A stretch of DNA of 64,000 nt from Boesenbergia rotunda (lineage: Eukaryota > Streptophyta > Magnoliopsida > Zingiberales > Zingiberaceae): positions 170,281 through 234,280 of the forward strand of contig JAGFNQ010001192.1 in assembly GCA_024364735.1 (NCBI GenBank), given 5' to 3'. Below, one piece after another: positions 36,753 to 48,019 of this stretch. How positions within the stretch are numbered: position 1 is the first letter of the stretch; the number at the start of each line of letters is the position of its first letter. The position numbers and the translations under genes were made by a program. The notes under the pieces are model-generated. The model did no database searches. It was not told where the DNA came from and saw only the letters and a program-made list of their open reading frames with translations.

Positions 36753-37805
36753 TATAATAACATTTTATTATTATGTAATTATATATTATACTTTTTTATA
36801 AAAATTATAAATAATATGTAACTATATATTATACTTGTTTATAAAAAAAATTTATATTTTTTTATATTTAATATGATGGAGGGCCTGAAGTCTGATGACT
36901 TCAGGCCCTCACTGATGGCCTGAGGGCCTGAAGTCACTGATGACTTCAGGCCCTCACTAAAAATTTTTTAATTTTAAAAATATTTTTTATATTTAATTAT
37001 TATTTATTAAATTAATTATTTATAGGATCTGAAGTTATTTGACTTCAGACCCTCCGGGGATGACTTCAGGCCCTGCGTTTGAATCTGAAATTAAGTATTT
37101 TGATACATTTTTTATATATTAATATATTTTTAAAATAGAAAAAAAAATTGAGTCCACGTCGGACATGAAATCAAAAGATTTCATGCCTAACGTGGGCCTG
37201 AAACAAAACATTTTAGGCCTAACATGGGCTTGAAATAAAATATTTGATCAGGCCCAGCGTGGGCCTGAAATGTTTTATTTCAGGCCCACAGTTTACGTTT
37301 TTTCTAAATTTTTTTAATAAATTAATATATTTATTAAATATTATTAAATATATTAATTAATATTAATCAAATTTTAAAAAATTATTTACCTTACGTTTTC
37401 CTTGAAAAATATTTATATATTAATCAAAATTTTAACGAATCGGCTAAAATATTAAAAAATATTTATATATTAATCAAGTTTGAAAACTGAAATATTTTTT
37501 ATTTTTACCTTTCGTTTTTAGCGCCGATTCCATAATATATTATTTTAAAATAAAAGTCTAAATAAACATGTATACGGACGTCTCGAAATTTGTTATTGAG
37601 AGAGAGAAAGAGAAAGACAGTAGTTAGAAGGAGGAGTATAAGAGGAAGTTCACATAAATGCCTGCGCCCTTTAGTAAAATAGAAACCATTATACGGAATT
37701 GGTAATTTCAAATTCTTAGGTACGTCGTTTGGTAAATTACCGTAGATGAATTGATACTCGAGTAATAGAATTGTCACACATGAGAGCTTCCATGTCCTAA
37801 ATTTT

Positions 37806-38225
37806 TTCCTTATACAAGTCTGTGTACGTGAAACATAATAGACTTTATTTTTTCACGTATCAAAAATCATCACTCGCGAGTTTATTTTCCCACGTAATCT
37901 ACCCGGGCTATGGGCCATGAGCGCCGACCTTATCACCCCGGGTTGCTCTTCCTCTTGCTCTCACGTTTTTACTTTTTTCCCACTTTAAATCCGAGCTTAT
38001 TTCTTTTTCAATGCCCCCACAAGCTAAAACTTAGGTGGACGTTATATAAATGTGGCTCCGCCCTTATGAAATTCACACAAAGAATTAATATTATTGGATG
38101 TGACACAAGAGATGACTAGTCTTACAACTAAGAAGCAAAAGCGACTTCAACTCAATCTCACAACTTCAAATTTGTACAAGTCCAATTCTAACATATTAAA
38201 TCGGTCCTCAACTCTAGTCAAAATA
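37806..38225. other. Spacer right of the palindrome, no recognised gene
   Basis: Mixed composition, with one short open frame at 37910-38119 that has no family resemblance. No terminal repeat or RNA gene was seen. Confidence 0.4.
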
Positions 38226-38293
38226 TATATATATATATATATATATAATTCTAACATATTAAATCAGTCCTCAACTCTAGTCAATATATATAT

Positions 38294-38332
<39 letters not shown>
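38226..38332. repeat. TA microsatellites and a short direct repeat
   Basis: Two TA runs (38226-38247 and 38285-38332) surround the second copy of the phrase TTCTAACATATTAAATC...TCAACTCTAGTCAA; the first copy is at 38185-38222. Open frames through this stretch encode only repeating Tyr-Ile. Confidence 0.9.
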
Positions 38333-38336
<4 letters not shown>

Positions 38337-38559
38337 GAAAGAAATCGATACAGACAATCAATTATCAGAGTCCAGCCCATAAGAATGATGACAAAAGGGA
38401 AAGAGTTCTCACCTTGCGAGATTAACATGAGCATTAATGGAAACACGCTGAAAATTTTCCGGCGGAGCCCACTCCGACGCTCAAGTCAGCACTCGAGTAT
38501 ATTGAAGGAAGAAAACAAGGAGAAGTATGAGTAAAATCAATGTAACCCCCTTACCTGGG

Positions 38560-38975
38560 ACGTTGGAATACCTTATATACCTGAGGCGGCAGTTACACGT
38601 GTCCCCACGTTCTTCTCCACGTCTCCTCAATTGTCGGTTACTGGATAACCCTTGTAACGACTCTTGTAGTAATTCAACTCAGGCCGTTACGATAATTAAG
38701 ACTTTAATGGTCGTATATTATGGGCCATGAGATTATCCAATAATTATCGATGGTAATTATCTGTAGATTCGTAAAAAGAGAGTATTTATTTGAGGTTGGG
38801 CCATCGGATAAGATGATCCTTGGGCTTCGCTCCCCCAGGCGATCTTGGGATCCTTTGGCCCGGGACGATCCCAGGCGTTTGTCTTCCCGAAGTGATCTCG
38901 AAGACCTGTCCTCCTGAGGTAGTCTCGGGAGTCTACCTTCCCAAGGAGATCTCAAAAATCAAAGAGAATTATCAG
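38560..38975. repeat. Probable LTR debris with short tandem units
   Basis: From about 38830 to 38950, units of 25-35 bases recur around TCTCGGGAGTCTACCTTCCC and related phrases (GACGATCCCAGGCGTTTGTC). Such units are common in LTRs of plant elements, and the upstream part has a promoter-like mix, but no paired LTR, primer site or coding region was found. Confidence 0.4.
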
Positions 38976-39022
38976 ACTCGATGGATCTTAACACATAATT
39001 TTTTCATATACAATGTCGATCA

Positions 39023-40075
<1,053 letters not shown>

Positions 40076-40079
40076 GAAG

Positions 40080-40315
40080 TTACGATATAGCGGAAAGACA
40101 ATTAGTTGTCATCCCAAAAATTTACGATTCGATCTCCAACTACGATGTATTTTATAGAAATTTATCTTTCAAATGAAATGCGAATATAGGAAAGTTGAGC
40201 TCCTAGATCGTCCGTTGCGGCCCGCGAGCGTTTCTCGATTTATCTTGATGACCGATAAAATTTTTTTATAAGACCGAATTAGTCATTCGAGATTCGACGT
40301 TATCCAAGCTCATTA
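40080..40315 (+). mobile_element. SINE-like dispersed repeat, copy 2
   Basis: Contains ACGATTCGATCTCCAACTAC, matching the box B region of the family, then TTATCTTTCAAATGAAATGC, CTAGATCGTCCGTTGCGGCC and ATAAGACCGAATTAGTC in the family order. The head, GACAATTAGTTGTCATCCC, matches ACTAATCGCTATCC of copy 3. Confidence 0.65.
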
Positions 40316-40613
40316 ATCATATTCAATATTGAAAAGTCGCTATGATGGGTCTATGTTAGAAAATGACATTGTATAACTATACTATAATGGGCTTCTAACC
40401 GACCACATTGTATGAGCTCGATTGCTATATTCCCTTATTTTCAAAAGCGACTCGATAGAAATCGGTTCAACCCAACCCTACATATTCCTCTTTCCAAATA
40501 GGCGGCGTGCCTATTAATTTCATTTAAAAAACAAAGAAAAAATGTTACAGAGATATGTCGTTTAACGCCTTGAATAAACCGGTTTTTATATTAGTTACTT
40601 GTTATAACGCTTA

Positions 40614-41798
40614 TTAAGCAAACAGTACGAGGGCGTTACAAGGTGCGAGATCTGCGAACGCCGGCGGCCCTTTCATCACCTCCCACTCCACCCTCTCCTC
40701 CGCCGCGCCGGCGGCGGCGGAGACCGTCCCTACGCCGACGTCCATCCCGCTCCCCACCACGTAGATCGTCCTTCTCCCTTTCTCTGCATCGCCTCCGCCG
40801 CTTCCGATCACCGCGTAAGGCCGCCTCACTTCGGCGGGCACTCCTCCGCCAGCCACCGCCTTCCATCTGTCGGTCCCCTCGTCGTAGGCCTTCACCCGCC
40901 CGTCGCCGCAGTCAGATATGACGTAGAGATGGCTGCCGGCCACCGCGCTCGACCCCGTCCACCCCTCCCGCATCCCCACCCGCATCTCATCCCATGCGTC
41001 CCGATCCGCATCGTAGACGCCGCCGCAGGGGGAGGAGTCGAACGGCCAGGTCCAGCCCTCGGTGAGGTACATCCGCTGGCCGACCACCGCGGCGTCGTAG
41101 CGCGCCATCCCGCGGCGCATCCCGGCCGCGGGCGCCCACCGGTCCGCCGCCGGGTCGTAGCACTCCACTGCAGAGATCCCGCCGTCGCCTCCCCCCGCGG
41201 CGAAGATCCGGTCCCCGATCGCGCCAGCAGCGAAGAAGCACCGCGGGGTGGGCATCGGCGCGGCGGCGCACCAGGAGTTGGTGGCGGCGCGGTAGGCGAG
41301 CAGGGTCCGTAGCGGCGACTGCGTGTCGGACCGCATCCCTCCAAGGACATACAGCTCGCCGCGGCGGGGTAGGGCGGCGCAGGCGAAGGCCGGGGGGCAG
41401 AGCGGGCCGTCTTCCCCCGCCGGGAGAGGCATCGGGGGGAGCACGAACCAGCGGCGCGTCCCCGGGTCGAGTGCCTGCCACTGAAGCCGAAGGGTGGCGC
41501 GATCGAAGGCGAAGACGAACAAGTACGGAAGCGACCGCTCGGCGGCCGCCTCTGCCTTGCAGCGGAGGAAGGAAGTGCTGGACAGGGTGCGATTCCAGGC
41601 GGAGGAGACGGAGCGGGCGAGCGGCTGGTAAGGGAAAGGCAAGTGGAGGAGGCAATGCTCCGCCACGTCGTCGGGCAATCCAGGGATCAACTGCTCCCCT
41701 TCCGCCTCCGCCTCCGATCGCCGCCGTGGCATATGCTCCTCCTCCACCACCACTGTCGACGCGTCGACCATCTCCGCCGGCTCCAAGCGCGGGGGCAT
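40614..41798 (-). CDS. AFR: F-box/kelch protein, AFR-like SCF substrate receptor
   Basis: Intronless frame of 394 residues from the preferred ATG at 41798. F-box at about 38-80 (LIPGLPDDVAEHCLLHLPFP, then ARSVSSAWNRTL), followed by PYLFVFAFDR and WFVLPPMP and kelch repeats to about 350 (GELYVLGGM, CYDPAADRW, YDAAVVGQRMYLTEGWTWPF, GVYDADRDAW). This order and wording match Arabidopsis ATTENUATED FAR-RED RESPONSE, a positive regulator of phytochrome A signalling that binds SKP1-like proteins. The F-box should join an SCF ubiquitin ligase, and the kelch propeller should bind the target. The coding region is far richer in G+C than its surroundings, which explains the long antiparallel frames. Other starts: ATG at 41771 (better context) or 41912 (above the likely transcription start, unlikely). 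The N-terminus is Glu-rich and variable. The gene stands alone between a palindrome and intergenic DNA. Confidence 0.93.
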   Translation of the reverse strand: MPPRLEPAEMVDASTVVVEEEHMPRRRSEAEAEGEQLIPGLPDDVAEHCLLHLPFPYQPLARSVSSAWNRTLSSTSFLRCKAEAAAERSLPYLFVFAFDRATLRLQWQALDPGTRRWFVLPPMPLPAGEDGPLCPPAFACAALPRRGELYVLGGMRSDTQSPLRTLLAYRAATNSWCAAAPMPTPRCFFAAGAIGDRIFAAGGGDGGISAVECYDPAADRWAPAAGMRRGMARYDAAVVGQRMYLTEGWTWPFDSSPCGGVYDADRDAWDEMRVGMREGWTGSSAVAGSHLYVISDCGDGRVKAYDEGTDRWKAVAGGGVPAEVRRPYAVIGSGGGDAEKGRRTIYVVGSGMDVGVGTVSAAAGAAEERVEWEVMKGPPAFADLAPCNALVLFA

Positions 41799-41931
41799 AG
41801 GCCTCAATCCGATCGAATTGGTAAGCCCCTCTTCGATCCAAATTAAAAATTCGATCTTGTCTTTTTTCCTTCTGAAGCAATAAAAGTATAGAAAGAAGAA
41901 GAATCCTTTCAATTAGGTTTGGGTAGTAGTG

Positions 41932-41943
41932 TATATATATAAA
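41932..41943 (-). promoter_or_regulatory. Probable TATA box of the AFR-like gene
   Basis: The minus strand reads TTTATATATATA about 134 bases above the chosen ATG. A start about 30 bases downstream would place transcription near 41905, inside a frame extension, which supports an ATG at 41798 or 41771 rather than 41912. Confidence 0.5.
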
Positions 41944-41989
41944 GCAACCAATCATGTGATGAGCTTCCAAACATAGGTAAGTAAAAGCC

Positions 41990-43890
41990 AGGGAGGAGTG
42001 ATGGTGGTGGTGGTGGCGGTGGGGCCGCCGGTCGTCGTTCCGTGCACCGCCGGACCCACAAAATGTCCAAATTGGGAGAAAATTTCCCTTTTCTTCTTAG
42101 TTTTCAATTTATTATTATTATTTTTTAACTTTTACCCTTATAGAATTCAGTAAATTAACTTATATATATATATAGTTAAAGGGGTAGACATTTAACTAAA
42201 TGGGCGTATGTTAATATGGGTCTTGGAGAAGGATGATATCATGTTGAGCCTATATATGCAGTTTTATCTTGCATGTAAGAAGCTTTTTTGATGACTCAAA
42301 TCATGATTCAAAGGTCGCACGACAATAATTTTACTATTATATCTAGACTCCTTTTCGGGGAAGACATTTAACTCTCTAAAAAAAATTAAAAGGGCACACT
42401 TTTTTTTATTATTATCAAAATGATACTTCAATACATCCGAGCACGGTTATATCAAAATATTTTTATCAACTTGATTAAATTGTTAAAACATGATCAAAAT
42501 AGCTTAACACTGATGTATAGATGGCCATAGTAATTACAGTCATAATTATTGGAATAACGTTAGAATAAGGATGCAATGAACAATAAAATGTGATGCTCTT
42601 TAACTTTATTTACCCTTTAACTTTATGTCAAATTTGTAATCAATTACTGTCTCTGATTATATTTGAATTATGATATTGTTTTATTCTTGGATTCTTTTGA
42701 AAATCATTTCAAAATTTTGGAGGACAAAGCCAATTAAAGATTGTGGACCTTTGTGGCTCATCAAGGTGCAGTTGCAGGGACACCAGTGCCCCACAGGTGT
42801 TGGACAAGATTATCCCAAGCAGGCAGTGGACTATCAGCTCAATCTTCTTCTTCTCAAAGTTGCCCGACAGATGTTCATAGAAATGACTCAGAGAGCCTAT
42901 TAGTAAGGATACTGGGGAATCTGTAGTGCCCAGTCTTATCTTAGGGACAACAATGGACCGGCGACAACGATGGTGGAGTGTCGATTTGAGCCTTTGCTAA
43001 GGTTAGTATGGAACGATATCAATGTCAACTTCTTTTGACATGTTTAATTAGTAGTCTTTATCTTTGGTTCCTTGGTCCCTGGGTTTGATTAGAATGATTC
43101 ATGGTGGTGGAATAATATGGCCAGTGAAGAAAAAGTTGAGTGGGGGTTACTTTGAGTTGGGTAAAAGTCAAGGCATGAGCTGATAAGTGATAAGTTGTCA
43201 TGATTCTGAGCAAGTGGATGGGTTCCACCAAACCTGATTCCCATTCTCATGAGTGGTGTTTGGCTTTGAATTGAGTAGTTTTAGTCGATTGTGGTATTTA
43301 CTTCAAACTTAGTATGAACACTCTATTTGATTCGACTTTATTCATTTCGAGAAGTGCCACTTTGATACCAAGTCGACAATCACATTAAATGCAAGCTGGA
43401 CTATAAAAAAGAACTCCTAGTGCATTTTGCACATTGCTTGACTCCGTTCTTAAAAAACAATGGTTTTACTAACAATACATGTCCCTTGGCATTAACATAA
43501 ATTGATCTTGGAGTTAGCACCAAGTTCTTCGATCACATAACTCTCACTCATGCCACAGGGTGGTCAAACCACTCTACCTCAGTCTATCCAACTTTGTTTC
43601 AATCACCACTAGTTTCTTCCACCACACATTCACGGCAAGCACCCACATGTTCTGATATTCATTTATCATGGTTAACATTTCTATCTTTTCTTAACAATAC
43701 ATATGGAAGTAAACTCTCATTTCAAAGATGGTGAATACTGAACTGATGACCTTGGCTATGAATTTTAAAGTCTACCAACTTAATAAGTTAACACCTTCAT
43801 CTCGGATTCAAGAACTTGAGATATATAAATTTCTCAGACTTAGGAAATAATAAACTACTTAAAATCGGTTTCAAAAAGAAATCCTAGATA
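41990..43890. other. Intergenic region upstream of AFR; unresolved coding-like patch
   Basis: Around 42720-42980 the codon use looks less AT-rich, and short frames on the plus strand (with WLIKVQLQGHQCPTGVGQ in one frame and SESLLVRILGNL in another) end quickly. I do not recognise them; a decayed exon is possible. The rest shows no gene. Confidence 0.3.
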
Positions 43891-43891
43891 C

Positions 43892-44206
43892 TTAACCTGC
43901 TGTCTGATTTGTTTCTACGGGGGGAACAGGGAGAGTGAGCTTGTGGAATACAATGAGTGGAATCTTTAATCTTTTGTGTGTCCCCTTCTCTGATATATTT
44001 TTTTTAATGAATAGAACACACATGGTGATAACAGGTAGAGAGGCCAAGAACAAATCCTTTGTTGAGGGAACACGAGATGACAAGGCCTTTGGGATGTTGC
44101 TTTGAACTCTGTAGCCGTTCTTGTGGAGATTGATGCGAGCTGTTGGGACTTCCAACTCTTCTTCCTCGAAAAATGCAAGGTCGGTTGCCATCAGATTTTG
44201 TCTCAT
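43892..44206 (-). CDS. Unrecognised small open frame (104 residues)
   Basis: ATG-started frame beginning MRQNLMATDLAFFEEEELEV, then a basic, hydrophilic middle (NLHKNGYRVQSNIPKA) and a hydrophobic patch (LFLASLPVITMCVLFI). The first 60 codons have a coding-like composition and the tail does not, so the frame may be an exon running into an intron or a decayed fragment. No TATA box or paired exon was identified. It matches no family I can name. Confidence 0.25.
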   Translation of the reverse strand: MRQNLMATDLAFFEEEELEVPTARINLHKNGYRVQSNIPKALSSRVPSTKDLFLASLPVITMCVLFIKKNISEKGTHKRLKIPLIVFHKLTLPVPPVETNQTAG

Positions 44207-44732
44207 TTTAATATAACTTTATATCTATTTATTTATCTTTCTCCAAAAGTTGTATTGCAATGGTTGATACTTGTTTAATGGTAAAATGTCCTCTAGATTT
44301 TTGTTTTACTGTCAAAATCCATCCTCTCCATTCATGAGTGAAAATTAGTGTGAATATTTTTGTTTTAAATTAAGACTGTATTCTTCTTTCATGCGTGTTT
44401 CAAGGCTATAATGGCACAACCAGTTGCAATATAATATGTTCGCATCAGATAATGATTGCTCATTATTTAGGTTTGAAATATTCCACTCCATTAATCATTC
44501 AATGCACTCTATTATATAAAAAATTGATGAGTTGATACTTTGCCCATCAAACTTGTCCTGTCTATTTTCTACAGCTCATATATATATATAATATTCTCTC
44601 TTAAAAGCTAGCTTTTGTATTTGTTTAGATATACAAACCTCACTTTGCATATTTTAGGTAGCTCTTAAAGAATTTGAATGTGGAGGCCATAGATGAGGTC
44701 ATATCAACCCAACTTTGATTGGATTAAATTAT

Positions 44733-45270
44733 TTTTAGGGCACACCTCTTTACAAGATACCCTATTTGATGTAGATTATGTTAGTTTTTAGGGCATAGAA
44801 ACTTCAATAATGGTCGTCAAAATTGTATTCTACTAACACTCACTCGTGCAATCATTAGCTTTGAGCTGTAGAATTTGCTTAAACCCCAATAAACTCAAGC
44901 ACGTTTAAAGCATTCCAATGAGCTAAAGGAAGTCTAGTCATGTAATAAATTTTTTTATGGGTTGATTAATTTATTGCCTAGCGTTCCTCCTTTTTTTTTC
45001 TTAAACAAAAACCTATTTTAGGGCACACCTCTTTACAATATACCCTATTGATGTAGATTGTGTAAGTTTTTAGGGCATAGAAACTTCCATGATGATCATC
45101 AAAGTTGTATTCTACTAACACTCACTCCCTAGAATTTACTTAAAGCCTAATAAACTCAAGCATTTTTAAAGCATTCCAATGACCAAAAGCAAGTCTAATC
45201 ATGTAATTAATTTTTTTTAATGGATTGCTTTGTCTTCTTTCTTCTTCTTTTTTTTTTTAACAAAACACCT
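44733..45270 (+). repeat. Tandem duplication, two units of about 260-280 bases
   Basis: Unit 1 (about 44733-45010) and unit 2 (about 45014-45270) both contain TTTTAGGGCACACCTCTTTA, TTTTTAGGGCATAGAAACTT and TTGTATTCTACTAACACTCA, then a T-rich tail. Unit 2 lacks a short CGTGCAATCATTAGC part. Neither encodes a protein. Confidence 0.85.
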
Positions 45271-45274
45271 AGAT

Positions 45275-46036
45275 CCCATAGATCACTCCACTCAATGAGG
45301 AAGATTCCAACTTACAACTCGTCAATTAAATGCCAAGTTCACGGTCAAGATTTAGTATTTAAGCCCTTAATCTCAGGGATTATTGTTTGGCTTCCGCCAT
45401 AAATTGATACTCAATTAAGGAGCCTAATGTAATCCTATTAGCCACAAATCCTTCCTCAAATCATTAGCATATCCAAAGGGTTTCCCTGCTTTTTCCCATT
45501 TTTTATTTTGATTGGCCAATCCAAAGGAAAAGGCATCAGAATATATGGATTAGTGGATGACAAGGGGTGACGGAGATATATAGATTAGAATTGCCTCAAG
45601 CAGCATCATGGTCCCTTACACCTGGTAGGATTTCTTCACTCATTTGCGGACTGGATTATGCAGTGTGATGATGCTCAAATAGATGACCTTCAATTTGGTC
45701 GGAGATAGAGCGATAATCGAGTTAAATCGAGTCTAACTTTGTGTTATTCAAGTTTATTTGATAAAGTAATTGAATCAGGTAAGTCGAACTTAAAATGAAC
45801 CAAGTCATTGTCATTTTGTTGAAGTTTAGAGTTTGGCACGGGCTTAGTTGAGCTTATTATGGTTCTCTCAATTCGAGCTGTAGTTGAAATTTTTACATTT
45901 TCAAACTTGTTTTGGTTGGTTATAAGTTTAATATTATAAACTTATTTGTTTGTTTTAAGAGTTTATACACTGACTCTTTTCGTCATGACTTAACTCTTCT
46001 ATGCTAGTGCTTGCAGAAGCAAGGTTGCAGCCATGT
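45275..46036. other. Intergenic DNA without recognised features
   Basis: Mixed AT-rich text with short frames only. No repeat boundary, RNA gene or coding family was seen. Confidence 0.4.
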
Positions 46037-46044
46037 GTTGCGGC

Positions 46045-46545
46045 TAGGGATGATAATTTCTCTTGAATTCGATAAGAAATTCGACATCCGACTCGAATAG
46101 AGAAGGATATGAAGAGAATTTTTAAACTTAATTATAGTAATTGGATATTCGGGTATGGATATTTTCGGATACCCGATATATATATATACCTTATATTTAT
46201 CGGGAATGAAAAAAATTTTGTTCACTTTCGCCTTAAAAGAAATTTAGTTTGCATCTTTATTCGATCACCAACATATATCACATCTTCTTTTCCATGAGAA
46301 ATGTTCACCCGATCGAAAGAGCGTGAGACGAGAAAGAGCAAACATGTACATTGAAAATAATTTATTTTTTTATAAAAAGGATAGAATTGTAGATAGTAAT
46401 AAGATGATAGATAAGATATGTATATCCAATCCTCCGTAGGGTATGAGGATGAGTATGAAAGTTAAATACCTGATGAGTATGAGTATGAGTATAATAAATA
46501 GGGATGGACAAAGAAGATATGAAATTCAACCCATTGTCATCCCTA
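46045..46545. mobile_element. hAT-like MITE, about 500 bases
   Basis: Ends are TAGGGATGATAAT on the left and the inverse of TAGGGATGACAAT on the right, matching at 12 of 13 positions. The flanking octamers GTTGCGGC (46037-46044) and GTTGCCAC (46546-46553) agree at 6 of 8 positions, consistent with an aged 8-bp hAT target duplication. There is no transposase frame, so it is non-autonomous. The inside has GGATATTCGGGTATGGATAT-like text often found in such plant repeats. Confidence 0.7.
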
Positions 46546-46654
46546 GTTGCCACCATGAGCTTACAGCCGCAAGGTTGTGAATCGCGACTATGCATTCCGT
46601 GCTGGCTAGGAATTGTGACCACAGTGATTGCTCTGGCAGTGAAATTGTGACTGC

Positions 46655-47102
46655 AAATTCTGTCTTGGACGAGAATCGCAGCCAGAACGACCTCGAATGA
46701 TTTGCAGTATGGCCATGAAATCGCTACTACGAATCCATCAGTATTTATGTTATATATCGCCATACGAGGCACTATGCAGCCACACTTAAACATCTATTTA
46801 TACATAATCCATCATCTAATCATCTTTCACCAGCATTAGTTATTCCTTAAACAAGTAATAATCATGCATGACCATGATCATATATTACGATAGCCTGTTG
46901 GTATAGCCTGCACGATCTATTAGGTATGCCATTTTTGCGGCAGGACGTCCCGACAATGGTGTTGCTTGAACATGCACCGGAGACGACACAACACAACGAA
47001 TGGTAGGTTGCTTGGCGAAAAATCAAATGAGCGCCCCTTCTTTCGAGTTCTATTATAGGAGCGCCTTTACTTTTCAAATTTCCTCTAGTGCTTTTGGGTT
47101 CA
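46655..47102 (+). repeat. Dispersed direct duplication, copy 1
   Basis: Shares with 48020-48772 the blocks CATCTAATCATCTTTCACCA, AACAAGTAATAATCA, CCATGATCATAT, then GAGCGCCCCTTCTTTCGAGT and CCTTTACTTTTCAAA at the end. It lacks about 220 bases present in copy 2. Function unknown; it could be the ends of a mobile element or an old segmental duplication. Confidence 0.75.
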
Positions 47103-47429
47103 GTTGTCGCGCCGATAAGGGTGTGAATTTTGAGTCCTACCTCACCCTTATGGATTCATAGCAGTGGTTGAAATTGTTCAGTGCTAGTGAAGGAATTGGG
47201 AGACTATGTTAACGAAGGTGGCCGCGATATTGATGGAGTTTAAGTGGAGGCGAAACAGGGTGAGGACTGACGACTTGAGACCGTGTGCAAAGGTTTAGCA
47301 CCCTACACAAAAGAGTGGATGGTGATATTGAGCTAGCGAGAGGTGATGAAAGGGAAGCCATTGATAGGGACTTAGAAGTCACTGTGTTTATTGAGGGGAA
47401 GGCCTACTTGAGGGGAGGCAAGAGCCATG

Positions 47430-47960
47430 ACAAGTGATACCGTCAATATCTAGCCAGCTCTAGGTCAGCAGGATGGACCTATGTGACTCCACCCCGAGCT
47501 AGTTCAGTCATCTTGTCCGAGTCGCCATTTTCAGATGATTCTTGATTGACCTACCGAGCTAGTCCGACCTCCTAGTCTACCTAGTTCGACCTACCGATCC
47601 ACCAAGCTAGCCCGATCTCATAGTCTGTCGAGCCAGTCTGACCTACCTGTTTGTCTAGCTAGTCCGACCTACCGGTTTGCCAATCTAGCCCGACCTCCTA
47701 GTCTGTCGAGCTAGTCTAACCTACCTGTTTGCCGAGCTAGTCTGACCTACTAGTCTGCTGAGCTAGCCCGACCTACATGTCTGTTGAGCTAGTCCGACCT
47801 ACTTCTCTGTGAACTAGTCCAACTAGTCCGACCTCCCATCTGCCGAACTAATCCAACCTCCCAGTCTGCCGAATTAGTCTGACCTACTAGTGTACCGAGC
47901 TAATCTGACCTACTAAGCTAACGAGTTGCTAAGTCGTTGCCGAGCCATCCAAGATGCCTG
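47430..47960 (+). repeat. Minisatellite, units of about 27-30 bases
   Basis: Some fifteen degenerate units are built on GAGCTAGTCCGACCTACC plus a variable TGTTTGCC or AGTCTGCC tail. Units differ by substitutions and small gaps. Nothing coding is seen. Confidence 0.88.
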
Positions 47961-48019
47961 AGCTCATTTAGCCGAGCTTAGCAGACTACAGGGAGGCATG
48001 GACCATGACGTGTTCTCCA

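Larger units (their letters stand above)
34530..37800. repeat. Giant inverted repeat (palindrome), arms about 1.5-1.6 kb
   Basis: The right half (about 36235-37800) is the reverse complement of the left half (about 34530-36075), in the same order throughout. Anchors are TATTATGGAATCGGCGCTAA at 34770-34792 with its inverse at 37520-37540; TTAGAAGGAGGAGTATAAG at 37625 with its inverse at 34670-34690; and GGGCCTGAAATGTTTTATTT near 35022 with its inverse near 37270. Outer arms are AT-rich with GGCCTGAA phrases that form smaller hairpins. Inner arms consist of about three and a half tandem units of about 158 bases. The unpaired centre is about 36080-36230. No transposase frame or clear target duplication was found. 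It could be a foldback DNA transposon or a source of long hairpin RNA. Confidence 0.9.

Noticed and set aside
37910..38119. 69-codon frame right of the palindrome
   Set aside because: No conserved motif, promoter or splice context; composition matches the spacer.
41799..41912. N-terminal extension of AFR starting at 41912
   Set aside because: The extra 38 residues (MKGFFFFLYF...) are unlike the family, and the ATG lies only about 20 bases below the probable TATA box, before the expected transcription start.
40987..41970. 327-codon alternative frame overlapping the AFR-like gene, and other long frames there
   Set aside because: They arise because the AFR coding region is extremely GC-rich and so has few stops in any frame. 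Only the 40614-41798 frame shows F-box and kelch sequence.
47430..47960. CRISPR-like regular repeats
   Set aside because: Units are degenerate and contiguous, with no unique spacers, in a plant genome. It is a minisatellite.
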